Source: Pseudomonas yangonensis (GTDB taxonomy: Bacteria; Pseudomonadota; Gammaproteobacteria; Pseudomonadales; Pseudomonadaceae). Taken from it: a stretch of DNA of 64,000 nucleotides. Of this stretch, positions 1 to 9,186 are shown in pieces (the first letter of the stretch is position 1; every line of letters starts with the position of its first letter). The DNA lies in contig NZ_BLJU01000002.1 of the NCBI RefSeq assembly GCF_009932725.1, positions 682,001 to 746,000 on the forward strand, read 5' to 3'. The translations under genes were made by a program, and so were the position numbers. Under the pieces are notes generated by a model that was not told the origin of the DNA, did no database searches, and worked only from the letters and a program-made list of their open reading frames with translations.

Positions 1-432
1 GGCCCGGAAATCTGGCGCCAGACCGGCGGGACCATCACTCACTTCATCAGCTCCATGGGTACCACCGGCACTATCATGGGCACCTCGCGCTACCTCAAGG
101 AGCAGAACCCGGCGATCCAGATCGTCGGGTTGCAGCCGCAGGAAGGCTCGGCCATTCCGGGCATCCGTCGCTGGCCCGAGGAATACCTGCCGAAGATCTA
201 TCAGGCCGAACGGGTCGATCAGGTGATGGACATGGGCCAGGCCGAGGCCGAGCACGTCATGCGCCGTCTGGCGCGGGAAGAGGGCATCTTCTGCGGCGTT
301 TCCTCTGGTGGCTCGGTGGCCGGCATGCTGCGCCTTTCGCAGCAGGTGGAGAACGCGGTGCTGGTGGCGATCATCTGTGATCGCGGCGACCGCTACCTGT
401 CCACCGGCGTTTACCAAGAACCGGCTCACTGA
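1..432 (+). CDS. cysM: Cysteine synthase B, 3' part (5' end outside window)
   Basis: The open frame enters from the left edge and ends in TGA at 430-432, giving about 143 C-terminal residues. It is the PLP-dependent O-acetylserine sulfhydrylase (CysM type), which makes cysteine from O-acetylserine and sulfide or thiosulfate in the cytoplasm. The glycine-rich [15 protein letters not shown] segment matches the phosphate-binding loop of beta-family PLP enzymes, and [16 protein letters not shown] is the conserved C-terminal serine/glycine segment. The catalytic lysine would lie upstream of the window. The [12 protein letters not shown] stretch suits CysM better than CysK; compare the complete CysK at 47535-48506. 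The stop overlaps the rlmD start by one base (TGATG), so the two are probably co-transcribed. Confidence 0.93.
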   Translation, partial: GPEIWRQTGGTITHFISSMGTTGTIMGTSRYLKEQNPAIQIVGLQPQEGSAIPGIRRWPEEYLPKIYQAERVDQVMDMGQAEAEHVMRRLAREEGIFCGVSSGGSVAGMLRLSQQVENAVLVAIICDRGDRYLSTGVYQEPAH

Positions 433-1790
433 TGGCCAGACGCAGCTCCAACCTGCGCTTTCAACCCAGCGGCGGCAGTCGCGCGGCGCAGATTCCGGTC
501 GGCAAGAAGCAGAAGCTCGCCATCGAGCGCCTGGCTGGCGACGGTCGCGGCATCGCCTTCGAAGGCGGGCGTACCTGGTTCGTCAGCGGCGCCCTGGCCG
601 GCGAGCAGGTCGAGGCGCGGGTGCTCAGCGCCCGCAGCCAGACCATCGAAGCGCGCGCCGAACGCATCATCGCTGCCAGCGGCGAGCGCCGTGAGGCGCC
701 TTGCAGGCATGCCGATCGCTGCGGCGGTTGCAACTTGCAGCATATGCCGCATGCCGATCAGCTTGCCCTGAAACAGCGCACGCTGGCCGAGCAGCTGTCA
801 CGCCTGGGCGGTGTTCAGCCGGACGAGTGGGCAGCTCCGTTGACGGGCCCCGAACTCGGCTACCGCCGCCGCGCGCGCGTTGCCGTGCGCTGGGATGCCA
901 AAGGACGTCAGTTGCAGGTCGGTTTCCGCGCCGAAGCCAGCCAGGACATTGTCGCCATCGACCAATGCCTGGTACTGGTACAGCCCTTGCAACCTATTTT
1001 CAGCGCCTTGCCGGCGTTGTTGCACAGCCTGGAAAAACCGCAGGCGGTTGGGCACGTCGAGTTGTTCAGCGGCAGCGCCGAAGCCGTGCTGCTGCGCCAT
1101 ACCGCCGCGCTGCCGGAAGTTGATCTGAGCCGCCTGCGCGCCTTCTGCGACGAGCATCGCGCGCAGCTGTGGTTGCAGGGCGAGGGACAGCCACAGCCGG
1201 ACGATCCCTCCGCGGTGCTGGGGTTCGAGCTGCAGCGCTGGCAATTGCAGTTGGCCTACCGTCCGGGCGATTTCGTACAGGTCAATGGTCTGGTCAATGA
1301 GGCCATGGTCGCTCAGGCGCTAGACTGGTTGGCAGTACAACCTGGCGAGCGGGTCCTGGATCTGTTCTGCGGCCTGGGCAACTTCGCTTTGCCGCTGGCG
1401 CGCCAGGCGGCCGAAGTGGTGGCCGTGGAGGGCGTCGAGGCGATGGTGCAGCGGGCTGCAGGCAACGCGCAGAACAACGGCTTGGACAATGCGCACTTTT
1501 ATCGTGCCGACCTGTCCAACCCGCTGGCCAATGAAGCCTGGGCGCGCGGTGGTTTCGCCGCGGTGTTGCTCGACCCGCCGCGCGACGGGGCGTTTGAGGT
1601 GGTACGTGGGATGAGCGAGCTGGGCGCGCGGCGTCTGGTCTATGTATCCTGCAACCCGACTACGCTGGCGCGCGACGCCGCCGAGTTGGTGCAGCAGGGT
1701 TACCGCCTGCGCCGCGCCGGGATTCTCGATATGTTCGCGCAAACCGCGCATGTCGAGGCGATGGCTCTGTTCGAGAAACCCGAGATCTAG
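432..1790 (+). CDS. rlmD: 23S rRNA (uracil-1939-C5)-methyltransferase
   Basis: A 452-residue SAM-dependent RNA m5U methyltransferase acting on U1939 of 23S rRNA. An N-terminal TRAM-like RNA-binding domain (about residues 15-80) is followed by a 4Fe-4S motif with Cys91, Cys97 and Cys100 ([10 protein letters not shown]) and a probable fourth ligand near Cys179 (DQCLVLV). The Rossmann methyltransferase domain carries [16 protein letters not shown] and LLDPPRDG. The nucleophilic cysteine lies in YVSCNPTT near residue 407. Length fits the RlmD/RumA family. The start overlaps the cysM stop by one base. The cysM-rlmD-relA-mazG order is one I know from Pseudomonas. Confidence 0.95.
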   Translation: MARRSSNLRFQPSGGSRAAQIPVGKKQKLAIERLAGDGRGIAFEGGRTWFVSGALAGEQVEARVLSARSQTIEARAERIIAASGERREAPCRHADRCGGCNLQHMPHADQLALKQRTLAEQLSRLGGVQPDEWAAPLTGPELGYRRRARVAVRWDAKGRQLQVGFRAEASQDIVAIDQCLVLVQPLQPIFSALPALLHSLEKPQAVGHVELFSGSAEAVLLRHTAALPEVDLSRLRAFCDEHRAQLWLQGEGQPQPDDPSAVLGFELQRWQLQLAYRPGDFVQVNGLVNEAMVAQALDWLAVQPGERVLDLFCGLGNFALPLARQAAEVVAVEGVEAMVQRAAGNAQNNGLDNAHFYRADLSNPLANEAWARGGFAAVLLDPPRDGAFEVVRGMSELGARRLVYVSCNPTTLARDAAELVQQGYRLRRAGILDMFAQTAHVEAMALFEKPEI

Positions 1791-1924
1791 GTCTCGGGCC
1801 AAAGCGGTACGTTCGGTACCGCAGGGGTGTGCAGGACGCGCATCCTTTCAGTTAATCCGACCGGCTCAGAGAAGGCCGGCGACTGCTCGGTGTGGCCTAT
1901 GCGCACCGTAGGGAAGGTAAGACG

Positions 1925-4168
1925 ATGGTTCAAGTGAGAGCGCATCAGCCAGTCAACGACGACGGCAGCATCAATCTTGAGGCCTGGCTGGATCATGTCA
2001 CCCGCGTCGATCCGGCGCTGGATCGCAAGGCGCTGCAAGAAGCCTGTGAGTTCGCCCGCGATCTGGAGCAGCAGGCCAACACTACCGAGCATCATTGGAG
2101 CGAGGGCGCATCGACATTTCGCGCCGGCCTCGATATCGCGGAAATCCTCGCCGATCTTAAACTCGATCAGGATTCGCTGGTTGCGGCGATCATTTATCGC
2201 GGGGTGCGTGAGGGCAAGATCACTCTGGCGGCGGTTCATCAGCGTTTTGGCCCGGTGGTGGCCAAGCTGATCGAAGGCGTGCTGCGCATGGCGGCGATCA
2301 GCGCCAGTATCAACCCGCGCGAGTCGGTAGTGGTCGGCTCGCAGACGCAGGTGGAGAACCTGCGCAAGATGCTGGTGGCCATGGTCGACGATGTACGCGT
2401 GGCGCTGATCAAGCTGGCCGAGCGTACCTGCGCCATTCGCGCGGTCAAGGAAGCCGACGAAGAGAAGCGTCAGCGCGTCGCGCGCGAGGTGTTCGACATC
2501 TATGCGCCACTGGCTCACCGCCTGGGCATCGGCCATATCAAATGGGAGCTGGAAGACCTGTCGTTCCGCTACCTGGAGCCGGAGCAGTACAAGCAGATCG
2601 CCAAGCTGCTACACGAGCGTCGTCTGGATCGCGAGCAGTACATCAATGATGCGATGGATCATCTGCGCCAGGAGCTCGACGCCACCGGCATCAAGGCCGA
2701 CATCAGCGGCCGGGCGAAACATATCTACTCGATCTGGCGCAAGATGCAGCGCAAGGGCCTGCAGTTCAGCCAGATCTACGATGTGCGTGCGGTGCGCGTG
2801 CTGGTGCCGGAGGTGCGCGACTGCTACACCACGCTCGGCATCGTGCACACCCTGTGGCGACACATCCCCAAGGAGTTCGACGACTACATCGCCAACCCCA
2901 AGGAAAACGGCTACCGCTCGCTGCACACCGCCGTGCTCGGCCCGGAAGGCAAGGTGCTGGAGGTGCAGATCCGCACCCACGCCATGCACGAGGAGGCCGA
3001 GCTGGGCGTTTGCGCGCACTGGCGCTACAAGGGCACCGACGTCAAATCCGGCTCCAACCACTACGAAGAGAAGATTTCCTGGCTGCGTCAGGTCATCGAG
3101 TGGCATGAGGAGCTGGGCGATATCGGCGGTCTGGCCGAACAGCTGCGCGTGGATATCGAGCCGGACCGGGTCTACGTCTTCACCCCCGACGGCCACGCCA
3201 TCGACCTGCCCAAGGGCGCGACGCCGCTGGACTTCGCCTACCGCGTGCACACCGAGATCGGCCACAACTGCCGCGGCGCCAAGATCAACGGTCGAATCGT
3301 TCCGCTGACCTACAGCCTGCAGACCGGGGAGCAGGTGGAGATCATCACCAGCAAGCAGGGCTCGCCGAGCCGCGACTGGCTCAACCCCAACCTGGGCTAC
3401 GTCACCACCAGCCGTGCGCGAGCCAAGATCGTCCACTGGTTCAAACTGCAGGACCGCGACCAGAATGTCGCGGCCGGCAAGCAGTTGCTCGAGCGCGAAC
3501 TGGCGCGGATGGCACTGGTGGGCGCGGACTTCGACAAGCTGGCCGAGAAAGCCAATCTCAAGACTGCGGAGGACCTGTTCGCGGCCCTGGGCGCCGGCGA
3601 TGTTCGCCTGGCTCATGCGGTCAACCTGGCGCAGCAACTGGTCGAGCCGGAGCGCAGCAGTGAGCAGCTCGAACTGATTCCGCGCAAGGCGCAGGGCTTT
3701 AAACCGGGCAAGCGCGGCGATATCCAGATTCAGGGTGTCGGCAACCTGCTGACGCAGATGGCCGGCTGCTGTCAGCCGCTGCCTGGCGACCCCATCGTCG
3801 GTTACATCACCCTCGGGCGTGGCGTCACCATCCACCGTCAGGACTGTCCCACAGCCTTGCAGCAGACCGCGCGCGAGCCGGAGCGGATGATTCAGGTGAG
3901 CTGGGGGCCGGTGCCGGTGCAGACCTACCCGGTGGAAATCGTCATCAAGGCCTACGACCGCTCCGGTCTGTTGCGTGACGTCACCCAGGTGCTGCTTAAC
4001 GAGAAACTCAACGTGCTGGCGGTCAACACCCGCTCGAACAAGGAGGACAACACCGCCTCCATGTCGATCACCGTGGAGATTCCCGGCCTCGATGCACTCG
4101 GTCGCCTGCTGGCGCGTATCGGCCAGTTGCCCAACATCATCGAGGCGCGTCGTCACCGCGTGGCATAA
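1925..4168 (+). CDS. relA: (p)ppGpp synthetase I (GTP pyrophosphokinase)
   Basis: A 747-residue ribosome-associated stringent-response enzyme making pppGpp/ppGpp from ATP and GTP or GDP. I chose the ATG at 1925 (MVQVRAHQP), the usual RelA start; the frame is open 11 codons further up. Order: degenerate HD domain (about 60-190), synthetase with the EFDD motif of the EXDD class near 317, TGS domain (about 415-475, RVYVFTPDGHAIDLP), a conserved cysteine region near 611 (AGCCQPLPGD), and a C-terminal ACT domain (about 668-747). Where SpoT has its metal-binding HD pair, this protein reads IIYRGVREG, as expected for a RelA lacking hydrolase activity. mazG follows 12 bases downstream, so they probably share a transcript. 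Confidence 0.97.
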   Translation: MVQVRAHQPVNDDGSINLEAWLDHVTRVDPALDRKALQEACEFARDLEQQANTTEHHWSEGASTFRAGLDIAEILADLKLDQDSLVAAIIYRGVREGKITLAAVHQRFGPVVAKLIEGVLRMAAISASINPRESVVVGSQTQVENLRKMLVAMVDDVRVALIKLAERTCAIRAVKEADEEKRQRVAREVFDIYAPLAHRLGIGHIKWELEDLSFRYLEPEQYKQIAKLLHERRLDREQYINDAMDHLRQELDATGIKADISGRAKHIYSIWRKMQRKGLQFSQIYDVRAVRVLVPEVRDCYTTLGIVHTLWRHIPKEFDDYIANPKENGYRSLHTAVLGPEGKVLEVQIRTHAMHEEAELGVCAHWRYKGTDVKSGSNHYEEKISWLRQVIEWHEELGDIGGLAEQLRVDIEPDRVYVFTPDGHAIDLPKGATPLDFAYRVHTEIGHNCRGAKINGRIVPLTYSLQTGEQVEIITSKQGSPSRDWLNPNLGYVTTSRARAKIVHWFKLQDRDQNVAAGKQLLERELARMALVGADFDKLAEKANLKTAEDLFAALGAGDVRLAHAVNLAQQLVEPERSSEQLELIPRKAQGFKPGKRGDIQIQGVGNLLTQMAGCCQPLPGDPIVGYITLGRGVTIHRQDCPTALQQTAREPERMIQVSWGPVPVQTYPVEIVIKAYDRSGLLRDVTQVLLNEKLNVLAVNTRSNKEDNTASMSITVEIPGLDALGRLLARIGQLPNIIEARRHRVA

Positions 4169-4180
4169 CAGGACGTATTC

Positions 4181-5011
4181 ATGTACCAACTCGACGACCT
4201 GCTGCACCTGATGGCGCGCCTGCGCGACCCGCAACACGGCTGTCCCTGGGACCTCAAGCAAAGCTACGCGAGCATCGTGCCCTACACGCTGGAGGAGGCC
4301 TACGAAGTCGCCGACGCCATCGAGCGCGGTGATTTCGATCACCTGCCGGGGGAGTTGGGCGACCTGCTGTTTCAGGTGGTCTACTACAGCCAGCTGGCGC
4401 AGGAGGAGGGGCGCTTCGACTTCGCCCGGGTGGTCGATGGCATCACCCGCAAGCTGATTCGCCGCCACCCCCACGTATTCCCAGACGGTGACCTGTATGG
4501 TGCGCCGGATGCGGCCAAACTGGAGGAGGCCGCGGTCAAGCAGCGCTGGGAAGAGCTCAAGGCGCAGGAGCGCGCCGAAAAGGCCGCGGCCCCCGAGCAG
4601 TTGTCCCTGCTCGACGACGTACCCACTGCGCTGCCGGCGCTTTCGCGCGCCGCCAAGTTGCAGAAGCGCGCCGCCCAGGTCGGTTTCGACTGGCCAGAAG
4701 CGCTGCCGGTGGTGGACAAGGTCCGCGAAGAGCTGGACGAAGTGCTCGAAGCCATGAGCGAGAACGATGCCGAGGCGGTGGCCGAGGAGATTGGCGATCT
4801 GTTGTTCGTGGTGACCAACCTGGCGCGGCACCTGAAGGTTGATCCTGAAGCCGCGCTGCGCGCCGCCAATGGCAAGTTCGAGCGACGCTTTCGCTTTATC
4901 GAGCAAAGCGTGCGCGAAGCCGGGCGCAGCCCTGGCGACTGCTCGCTGGAAGAACTGGACGCGCTGTGGGGCGAGGCGAAGAAGCTGGAGAAACAGGCGC
5001 CAGGCTGTTGA
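4181..5011 (+). CDS. mazG: Nucleoside triphosphate pyrophosphohydrolase
   Basis: A 276-residue all-alpha NTP pyrophosphatase that hydrolyses (d)NTPs to NMP and PPi. In E. coli MazG is linked to lowering ppGpp, consistent with its place right behind relA. Two MazG domains are visible. The N-terminal one has GCPWDLKQS, the EEAYE helix and ELGDLLFQV; the C-terminal one has REELDEVLEA and EEIGDLLFVV. These supply the paired ExxE and ExxD metal ligands. The linker (about 130-165) is alanine- and glutamate-rich and somewhat longer than in E. coli MazG. A REP pair starts five bases past the stop. Confidence 0.95.
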   Translation: MYQLDDLLHLMARLRDPQHGCPWDLKQSYASIVPYTLEEAYEVADAIERGDFDHLPGELGDLLFQVVYYSQLAQEEGRFDFARVVDGITRKLIRRHPHVFPDGDLYGAPDAAKLEEAAVKQRWEELKAQERAEKAAAPEQLSLLDDVPTALPALSRAAKLQKRAAQVGFDWPEALPVVDKVREELDEVLEAMSENDAEAVAEEIGDLLFVVTNLARHLKVDPEAALRAANGKFERRFRFIEQSVREAGRSPGDCSLEELDALWGEAKKLEKQAPGC

Positions 5012-5015
5012 TGAC

Positions 5016-5076
5016 GTAGCCCGGATGCAATCCGGGAAATGCCTAGCTCGTGCCTCCCGGATTGCATCCGGGCTAC
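5016..5076. repeat. REP pair, family A
   Basis: Two 21-base arms, 5016-5036 and 5056-5076, are perfect inverted copies around a 19-base spacer. The motif reads GTAGCCCGGATGCAATCCGG on the plus strand. Related copies occur at 48573-48632, 53927-53950, 62490-62537 and 63204-63270. It lies just behind mazG and may act as a 3' RNA stabiliser or attenuator; that role is inferred from REPs in general. Confidence 0.9.
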
Positions 5077-5190
5077 CGTTGGGTTTTCGGGCTGGAGCCG
5101 CTGCGCCTTAGCCCTTATGCTGGGCGCCTTGGACTGGCAGCGCGAATCTGCGTCGCTGCCGCAACAAAATCATGTTCGGGATCTTTAGTC

Positions 5191-5730
5191 ATGGGTCTTT
5201 CCCTGCGCGACCAGCTGCTCAAAGCCGGCCTGGTCAATGAAAAACAGGCCAAGCAGGTTGGCAAGCAGCAGCAGAAGCAGAAGCGTCTGGCGCACAAGGG
5301 CCAGGCCGAACTGGACGACAGCACGCGCCAGGCAGCACTGCAGGCTCAGGCCGAGAAGGCTGCGCGCGATCAGGAGCTGAACCGCCAGCAGCAGGAAAAG
5401 GCCGAGCAGAAAGCCCGTACGGCGCAGATCAAACAGTTGATCGAGCGTTCGCGCCTGCCCAAGCTCGATGGCGAGGACTACTACAACTTCGTCGATGACA
5501 AGAAGGTCAAGCGCCTGCCGGTCAACACCATGGTGCGCAACAAGCTGTCCAACGGCTGGCTGGCCATCGTTCGCCATGGTGGTGGTTATGAAATTATTCC
5601 GCGTGAAGCCGCGCTGAAGATCCAGGAGCGCGATGCCTCGCGCATCGTTCTGCTCAATACCCATGTCGAAGAGCCGGATGCCGACGATCCTTACGCGGCC
5701 TATCAGATTCCCGACGATCTGATGTGGTAA
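5191..5730 (+). CDS. DUF2058 family protein (YaiL-like)
   Basis: A 179-residue soluble protein of unknown function. I chose the ATG at 5191 (MGLSLRDQLLKAGLVNEKQAK), which begins with the family's typical N-terminus; the frame is open to 5050 but that stretch overlaps the REP region. Residues about 20-95 are very rich in Lys, Gln, Glu and Ala and look like a long helix or coiled coil. A compact C-terminal part (about 95-179) contains YYNFVDDKKVKRLPVN and ends PYAAYQIPDDLMW. No catalytic motif is evident. Charge and helix content would suit nucleic-acid or ribosome contact, but that is speculation. Confidence 0.85.
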   Translation: MGLSLRDQLLKAGLVNEKQAKQVGKQQQKQKRLAHKGQAELDDSTRQAALQAQAEKAARDQELNRQQQEKAEQKARTAQIKQLIERSRLPKLDGEDYYNFVDDKKVKRLPVNTMVRNKLSNGWLAIVRHGGGYEIIPREAALKIQERDASRIVLLNTHVEEPDADDPYAAYQIPDDLMW

Positions 5731-5778
5731 TGCTGCGTTACTTGGGCGTTGCGCACCCTGCCGGTATGGGCGTTGCGC

Positions 5779-6051
5779 TCAGCAGCGCTTGCCGCTTAAC
5801 AGCACCCGGCCGAAGCTGGCGCCCGGATCCTGCGGGGTGATCGCCAGCAGCCGATCCATGCGCAGACGCTGCTCGCCATCGGTCGTCCGTAGCAAGAGAA
5901 ATTCCTCCTTGCTCGCGGCGGTTTCCGTGGTCATCGCCTGGCCCAGCAGGCGAGTGCCGTCGACCAGTTCGACATCCAGCTGATAACCGTGCATGCAGGC
6001 GATCTCGAGGTAGTCGTAGAGGTCGCAGGCCAGGGGTTGGTAGTTGTCCAT
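5779..6051 (-). CDS. rof: Rho-binding antiterminator (Rof/YaeO family)
   Basis: A 90-residue small protein. It starts at the ATG at 6051 (MDNYQPLACDLYDYLEIACM), preceded by GGAGGAT at good spacing; a longer frame to 6129 lacks such a site. The YQP..CD.YD.LE.AC pattern followed by an Sm-like beta-barrel sequence (LDVELVDGTRLLGQA) is that of E. coli Rof, which binds Rho and inhibits transcription termination. It lies downstream of the OprD-family gene on the same strand, about 120 bases past its stop with a hairpin between, so it may have its own promoter. Identity rests on recalled family similarity. Confidence 0.8.
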   Translation of the reverse strand: MDNYQPLACDLYDYLEIACMHGYQLDVELVDGTRLLGQAMTTETAASKEEFLLLRTTDGEQRLRMDRLLAITPQDPGASFGRVLLSGKRC

Positions 6052-6117
6052 CGCGTTATCCTCCAGAGTCGCTGGAGCCTGGTCGAGATAAGGCTCCGAC
6101 TGTTCTTGGCAAGACCA

Positions 6118-6153
6118 AAGGCGCCGCAACCCGGTACTGGTGTTGCGGCGTCT
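6118..6153 (-). terminator. Candidate terminator after the OprD-type porin gene
   Basis: An inverted repeat with arms GCGCCGCAAC (6121-6130) and GTTGCGGCGTC (6142-6152) lies just past the porin stop codon. Read on the minus strand the stem is followed only by a weak T stretch (CCTTTGG), so intrinsic termination is plausible but not strong. Confidence 0.5.
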
Positions 6154-6170
6154 AGGTGTTGCTGGAACGT

Positions 6171-7418
6171 TTACATCAGCGGGATGGTGTAGCTGACGAT
6201 CAGGCGGTTCTCGTCAAGGTCACCGATACTCGCGTTGGAGCGTACCATCGCGTTACGCCAGCGCACGCCGAGGTTCTTCAATGGGCCTTCCTGGATGATG
6301 TAGCTGATATCCACGTCGCGTTCCCATTCCTTGCCGTTGGCGCCGCCGACGCCGTCGAAGCCGTCACCGGTAACGTAGCGCACGAAAGCCGTCAGCCCGG
6401 GAATGCCGTAGCTGGCGAAATTGATGTCATAGCGCGCCTGCCAGGATTTCTCGTCCTTGCGGGTGAAGTCGAGAATCTGCAGGTAGTTGACGATGTAGGG
6501 GTCGGTTTCGGCCAGGAAGGGGAAGGCATTGTCGCCGCCGACCTTCTGATAGCCCACGCGGAAGGTGTGCGCACCGATGCCGGCCCAGAGGTTGACCGAG
6601 GTCAGGTCGTTGTCGAGATTGCCGCCGAGTTTGCGGCCGTTGTCCTGAGAGTCGAAGTAGGCCAGGTTGGCGCCCAGTTTCCAGTCTCCGATCGGTTGCA
6701 CATGGATCAGGTTGTACAGCTTCTGGTCGTAGATGTCTTCCAGCTCGCCGTACCACAGGCCAACGGTGGTGTTGCCACCGTTGAACTTGTAGTCGCCGCC
6801 AGCGAAATTGTAGCGATCGCTCTCGCCGCCGACGTTGGTGGCAGTGATGTCCTGACTGTTGGTGGAATTGCGGAAATTCACTTCGCGCAGCTGTCCGCCA
6901 TTGAGCGTCAGGCCATCGATTTCCTGTGAGGTGATCATCCCGCCGTTGAAGACCTGCGGCAGCAGGCGCGAGTCGCCCGAGGAGACAATGGGGAGCTTGG
7001 GCATCAGGCCGCCGACTTTGCCCACGGTCTTGGACATGCGCACTTTGACCGCGCCGGTGGCTTCGGAGTATTCGTCCGGGCCTTCGTTGCCAAAACCATT
7101 GGGCAGCAGGTTGGTGCCGGCGCGCTCGTCCGAAGAGTCGAGTTTCAGGCCCAGGCCTGCGTAGGCATCCAGGCCGAAGCCGACGGTGCCTTCGGTGAAC
7201 CCTGATTCGGCCTTGAAGATGAAGCCTTGAGCCCATTCTTCGCGCTTGGACTGCTGAGCCGCCGTAGTGTCGCGCAGATCGCGATTCATATAGAAGTTGC
7301 GCAGTTCCAATGTTGCTTTGCTGTCGCCGATAAAGTCAGCCTGTGCCAGGGTTGGCAGCGTCAGGCAGGCGCCCAGCGTGGCGAGGGCCACGGCGCGGGC
7401 GAGGGGAGTCTTGCTCAT
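6171..7418 (-). CDS. OprD-family outer-membrane porin
   Basis: A 415-residue substrate-specific porin. The start at 7418 (MSKTPLARAVALATLGACL) opens a Sec signal peptide with cleavage near ALAQA-DFIGD; TCTCCTCG-type purines lie upstream of it on the coding strand. The mature protein begins with the OprD hallmark LELRNFYMNRDLRD, then WAQGFIFKAESGFTEGTVGFG, and ends with beta-strand residues RLIVSYTIPLM. Features typical of the family include KVRMSKTV, LPIVSSGDSRLLPQ and EKSWQARYDINFASYGIPGL. The substrate cannot be told from sequence; family members take up basic amino acids, peptides or aromatic acids. No catabolic genes lie next to it. Confidence 0.92.
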   Translation of the reverse strand: MSKTPLARAVALATLGACLTLPTLAQADFIGDSKATLELRNFYMNRDLRDTTAAQQSKREEWAQGFIFKAESGFTEGTVGFGLDAYAGLGLKLDSSDERAGTNLLPNGFGNEGPDEYSEATGAVKVRMSKTVGKVGGLMPKLPIVSSGDSRLLPQVFNGGMITSQEIDGLTLNGGQLREVNFRNSTNSQDITATNVGGESDRYNFAGGDYKFNGGNTTVGLWYGELEDIYDQKLYNLIHVQPIGDWKLGANLAYFDSQDNGRKLGGNLDNDLTSVNLWAGIGAHTFRVGYQKVGGDNAFPFLAETDPYIVNYLQILDFTRKDEKSWQARYDINFASYGIPGLTAFVRYVTGDGFDGVGGANGKEWERDVDISYIIQEGPLKNLGVRWRNAMVRSNASIGDLDENRLIVSYTIPLM

Positions 7419-7734
7419 TATTGTTGTCTCCTCGTTGTTATTAGCAGCTCGGCCACCATGTGACCGATCAGTTACGGCGCGATGAAATAAAGCATCTGGA
7501 TAGCGAGTCGACTGTAAGACTTTAGTCTGGCGGGGCTTCAAGCGAAGCGGAGGCTGGACGGGCGCAGGCTCTAGACCGCGGCTATGGGTATGTTCGGAGG
7601 GCGCCATCGATCAGAAAAAATGCGCCCACGGGAAATCGACCTGAGAAAAATCGGTAACCGTTGGTCGATAAAAGTTAAAGGTAGCTTTCCACAGGCCGTT
7701 AAGTTCGGCAGATAACCTATTCGGGTACCCAGCC
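7419..7734. other. Intergenic region between divergent genes
   Basis: These 316 bases separate the divergent starts of the porin gene and the DUF5610 gene. I see no further gene. The half near 7734 holds a flagellar sigma-like promoter, given separately. The half near 7419 carries the porin's leader with a purine-rich ribosome site on the minus strand; no clear promoter for the porin could be assigned. Confidence 0.6.
7676..7702 (+). promoter_or_regulatory. Candidate sigma-28 (FliA) promoter
   Basis: TAAAGGTA (7676-7683), then exactly 11 bases, then GCCGTTAA (7695-7702). The enteric FliA consensus is TAAAGTTT-N11-GCCGATAA, so the -35 matches in its TAAAG core and the -10 in 7 of 8 bases. It lies 32 bases before the DUF5610 ATG. 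Confidence 0.5.
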
Positions 7735-8871
7735 ATGAATCCTCTGAGCTCACTCAATTCTGCCGCGTCCCGCGCCGCGCAAACCAGCCCGTCTGTGGCA
7801 GCGCGCAACAGTTCCGCCGATCCGCAGGCTACCCTGGCCAATCGGCTTGCCGAGAAACTGGGCGTGCAGCCGGGGTCGCTTTCCGGGCCGCGTGATGACT
7901 ACACGCCAGAGAAGGTAGCCGGGCGTATTCTCGGTTTCATCGAGCAGCGTCTGCAGAGTGAGGCGGCCGCCGGGGCCGATCCGGCCAAGCTGGACAAGCT
8001 GCTGACCCAGGCGCGCGACGGCGTGGAGAAGGGCTTCGCCGAGGCACGCAAGATTCTTGATGGTATGGGCGTGCTCAAGGGGCAGGTGGCCAGCGATATC
8101 GACGACACCTACAAGCGCATTCAGGATGGTCTTGGCGATCTCGACAAGCGCTTCGGTAGTGCCCCGAGCGAGTCTGGCAAGGTTGCGGTAGCTGGCTACA
8201 GCGAGCGCTTCAGTGCATTGGCAGAGACGTTCGATCTGTCCGTGACTACACGTGATGGCGATCGCCTGCGTATTTCCGTAGCGCAGGCTTCTGCCAGCTG
8301 GTCACAGAGCAGCTTCGCAGCCTCCAGCGACGGCAAGTCCACCACCGTAGCGGGTAGCAGCCAGTCCGGCAGCATGCGCATCGGCGGCTGGCAAGTCGAT
8401 GTCGAAGGTGAGCTGGACGACGACGAGGTCAAGGCGCTGGAGAAACTCTTCAGCCAGGTTCAGGATCTTTCCGACAAGTTCTATGCCGGTGACCTGGCTG
8501 GCGCTTTCGACCGCGCCATGGCATTGGAAATGGACAGCGAGCAGTTGGCATCGATGTCTCTGCGTCTGACCCAGACCAGCGTGCGCCAGGCTACCGACGC
8601 CTATGGTGCGGTGGCCGGACAGGGTGCCAGCGCGGTCAATGGCGGGCTGCAGGAGTATGCGCAGGGGTTGCTCGATGCGCTGCGTACTGCCGGTGATCTG
8701 AGCAAGGATGCTGGCGGCCTGCTCAAGGATCTGCTCAAGGGCGGTTTCTCGCTCGATGAGCGCTTCGACCTGCCTCGTCTGGAAAAGGCTGACAGCCTCA
8801 ATCGCAGCCTGCTCGACGGCTTGCAGTCGCTGCTCGCCGGTCAGGGAGGCAAGGGCGGAGACGTGAGCTGA
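7735..8871 (+). CDS. DUF5610 domain protein, function unknown
   Basis: A 378-residue protein with no signal peptide or membrane segment. The N-terminus (about 1-45) is Ser/Ala-rich and looks disordered. Residues about 45-150 (YTPEKVAGRILGFIEQRL and AREKGF-like helices ending GQVASDIDDTYKRIQ) match the DUF5610 domain as I recall it. The middle is beta-rich and acidic (WQVDVEGELDDDEVKALEKL), and the C-terminus is helical. The start is the ATG at 7735, 32 bases behind a FliA-like promoter. That suggests expression with late flagellar genes, though no flagellar gene lies nearby. It stands alone, with a small redox gene 48 bases downstream. Confidence 0.7.
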   Translation: MNPLSSLNSAASRAAQTSPSVAARNSSADPQATLANRLAEKLGVQPGSLSGPRDDYTPEKVAGRILGFIEQRLQSEAAAGADPAKLDKLLTQARDGVEKGFAEARKILDGMGVLKGQVASDIDDTYKRIQDGLGDLDKRFGSAPSESGKVAVAGYSERFSALAETFDLSVTTRDGDRLRISVAQASASWSQSSFAASSDGKSTTVAGSSQSGSMRIGGWQVDVEGELDDDEVKALEKLFSQVQDLSDKFYAGDLAGAFDRAMALEMDSEQLASMSLRLTQTSVRQATDAYGAVAGQGASAVNGGLQEYAQGLLDALRTAGDLSKDAGGLLKDLLKGGFSLDERFDLPRLEKADSLNRSLLDGLQSLLAGQGGKGGDVS

Positions 8872-8919
8872 TCCAGCCCGGTGTTAAACTGCGCACCTTG
8901 CGGATAGTGAGGTGCGCAC

Positions 8920-9156
8920 ATGACGCCTGAATGCCAACTTTTCGGAACCCTGGGGTGTCATCTCTGTGAGGTGGCCGAGGCGTTGCTGATGCCGTTCGTC
9001 GAGAATGGTCTGCTGGTCGAGTTGATCGACATTGCCGAGCACGAAGGAATGGTCGAACAGTACGGTTTGCGCATTCCGGTGCTGCGCCGTTGTGATACCG
9101 GTAGTGAGCTGAACTGGCCATTCGATGCCGATCAGGTGGCGGGCTTTTTGAGCTGA
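8920..9156 (+). CDS. Glutaredoxin-like (DUF836) small protein
   Basis: A 78-residue thioredoxin-fold protein. The CxxC pair Cys13-His-Leu-Cys16 (GCHLCEVAEALL) follows the first beta strand, and the cis-proline segment is YGLRIPVLRR, as in glutaredoxins of the DUF836/YruB kind. A thiol-disulfide role in the cytoplasm is likely; the partner is unknown. It ends just before a strong bidirectional terminator and may be read from its own promoter in the short gap behind the DUF5610 gene. Confidence 0.85.
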   Translation: MTPECQLFGTLGCHLCEVAEALLMPFVENGLLVELIDIAEHEGMVEQYGLRIPVLRRCDTGSELNWPFDADQVAGFLS

Positions 9157-9186
9157 AAGGCTGACGCCGAGAAAACTGCAGGCAAT

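Noticed and set aside
2609..4906. 765-codon open frame on the minus strand across relA and mazG
   Set aside because: It is antisense to two well-supported genes, has no recognisable motifs, and is an expected by-product of high GC codon bias.
7419..7734. Hidden gene in the gap between the porin and DUF5610 genes
   Set aside because: Only short overlapping frames without ribosome sites or motifs are present.
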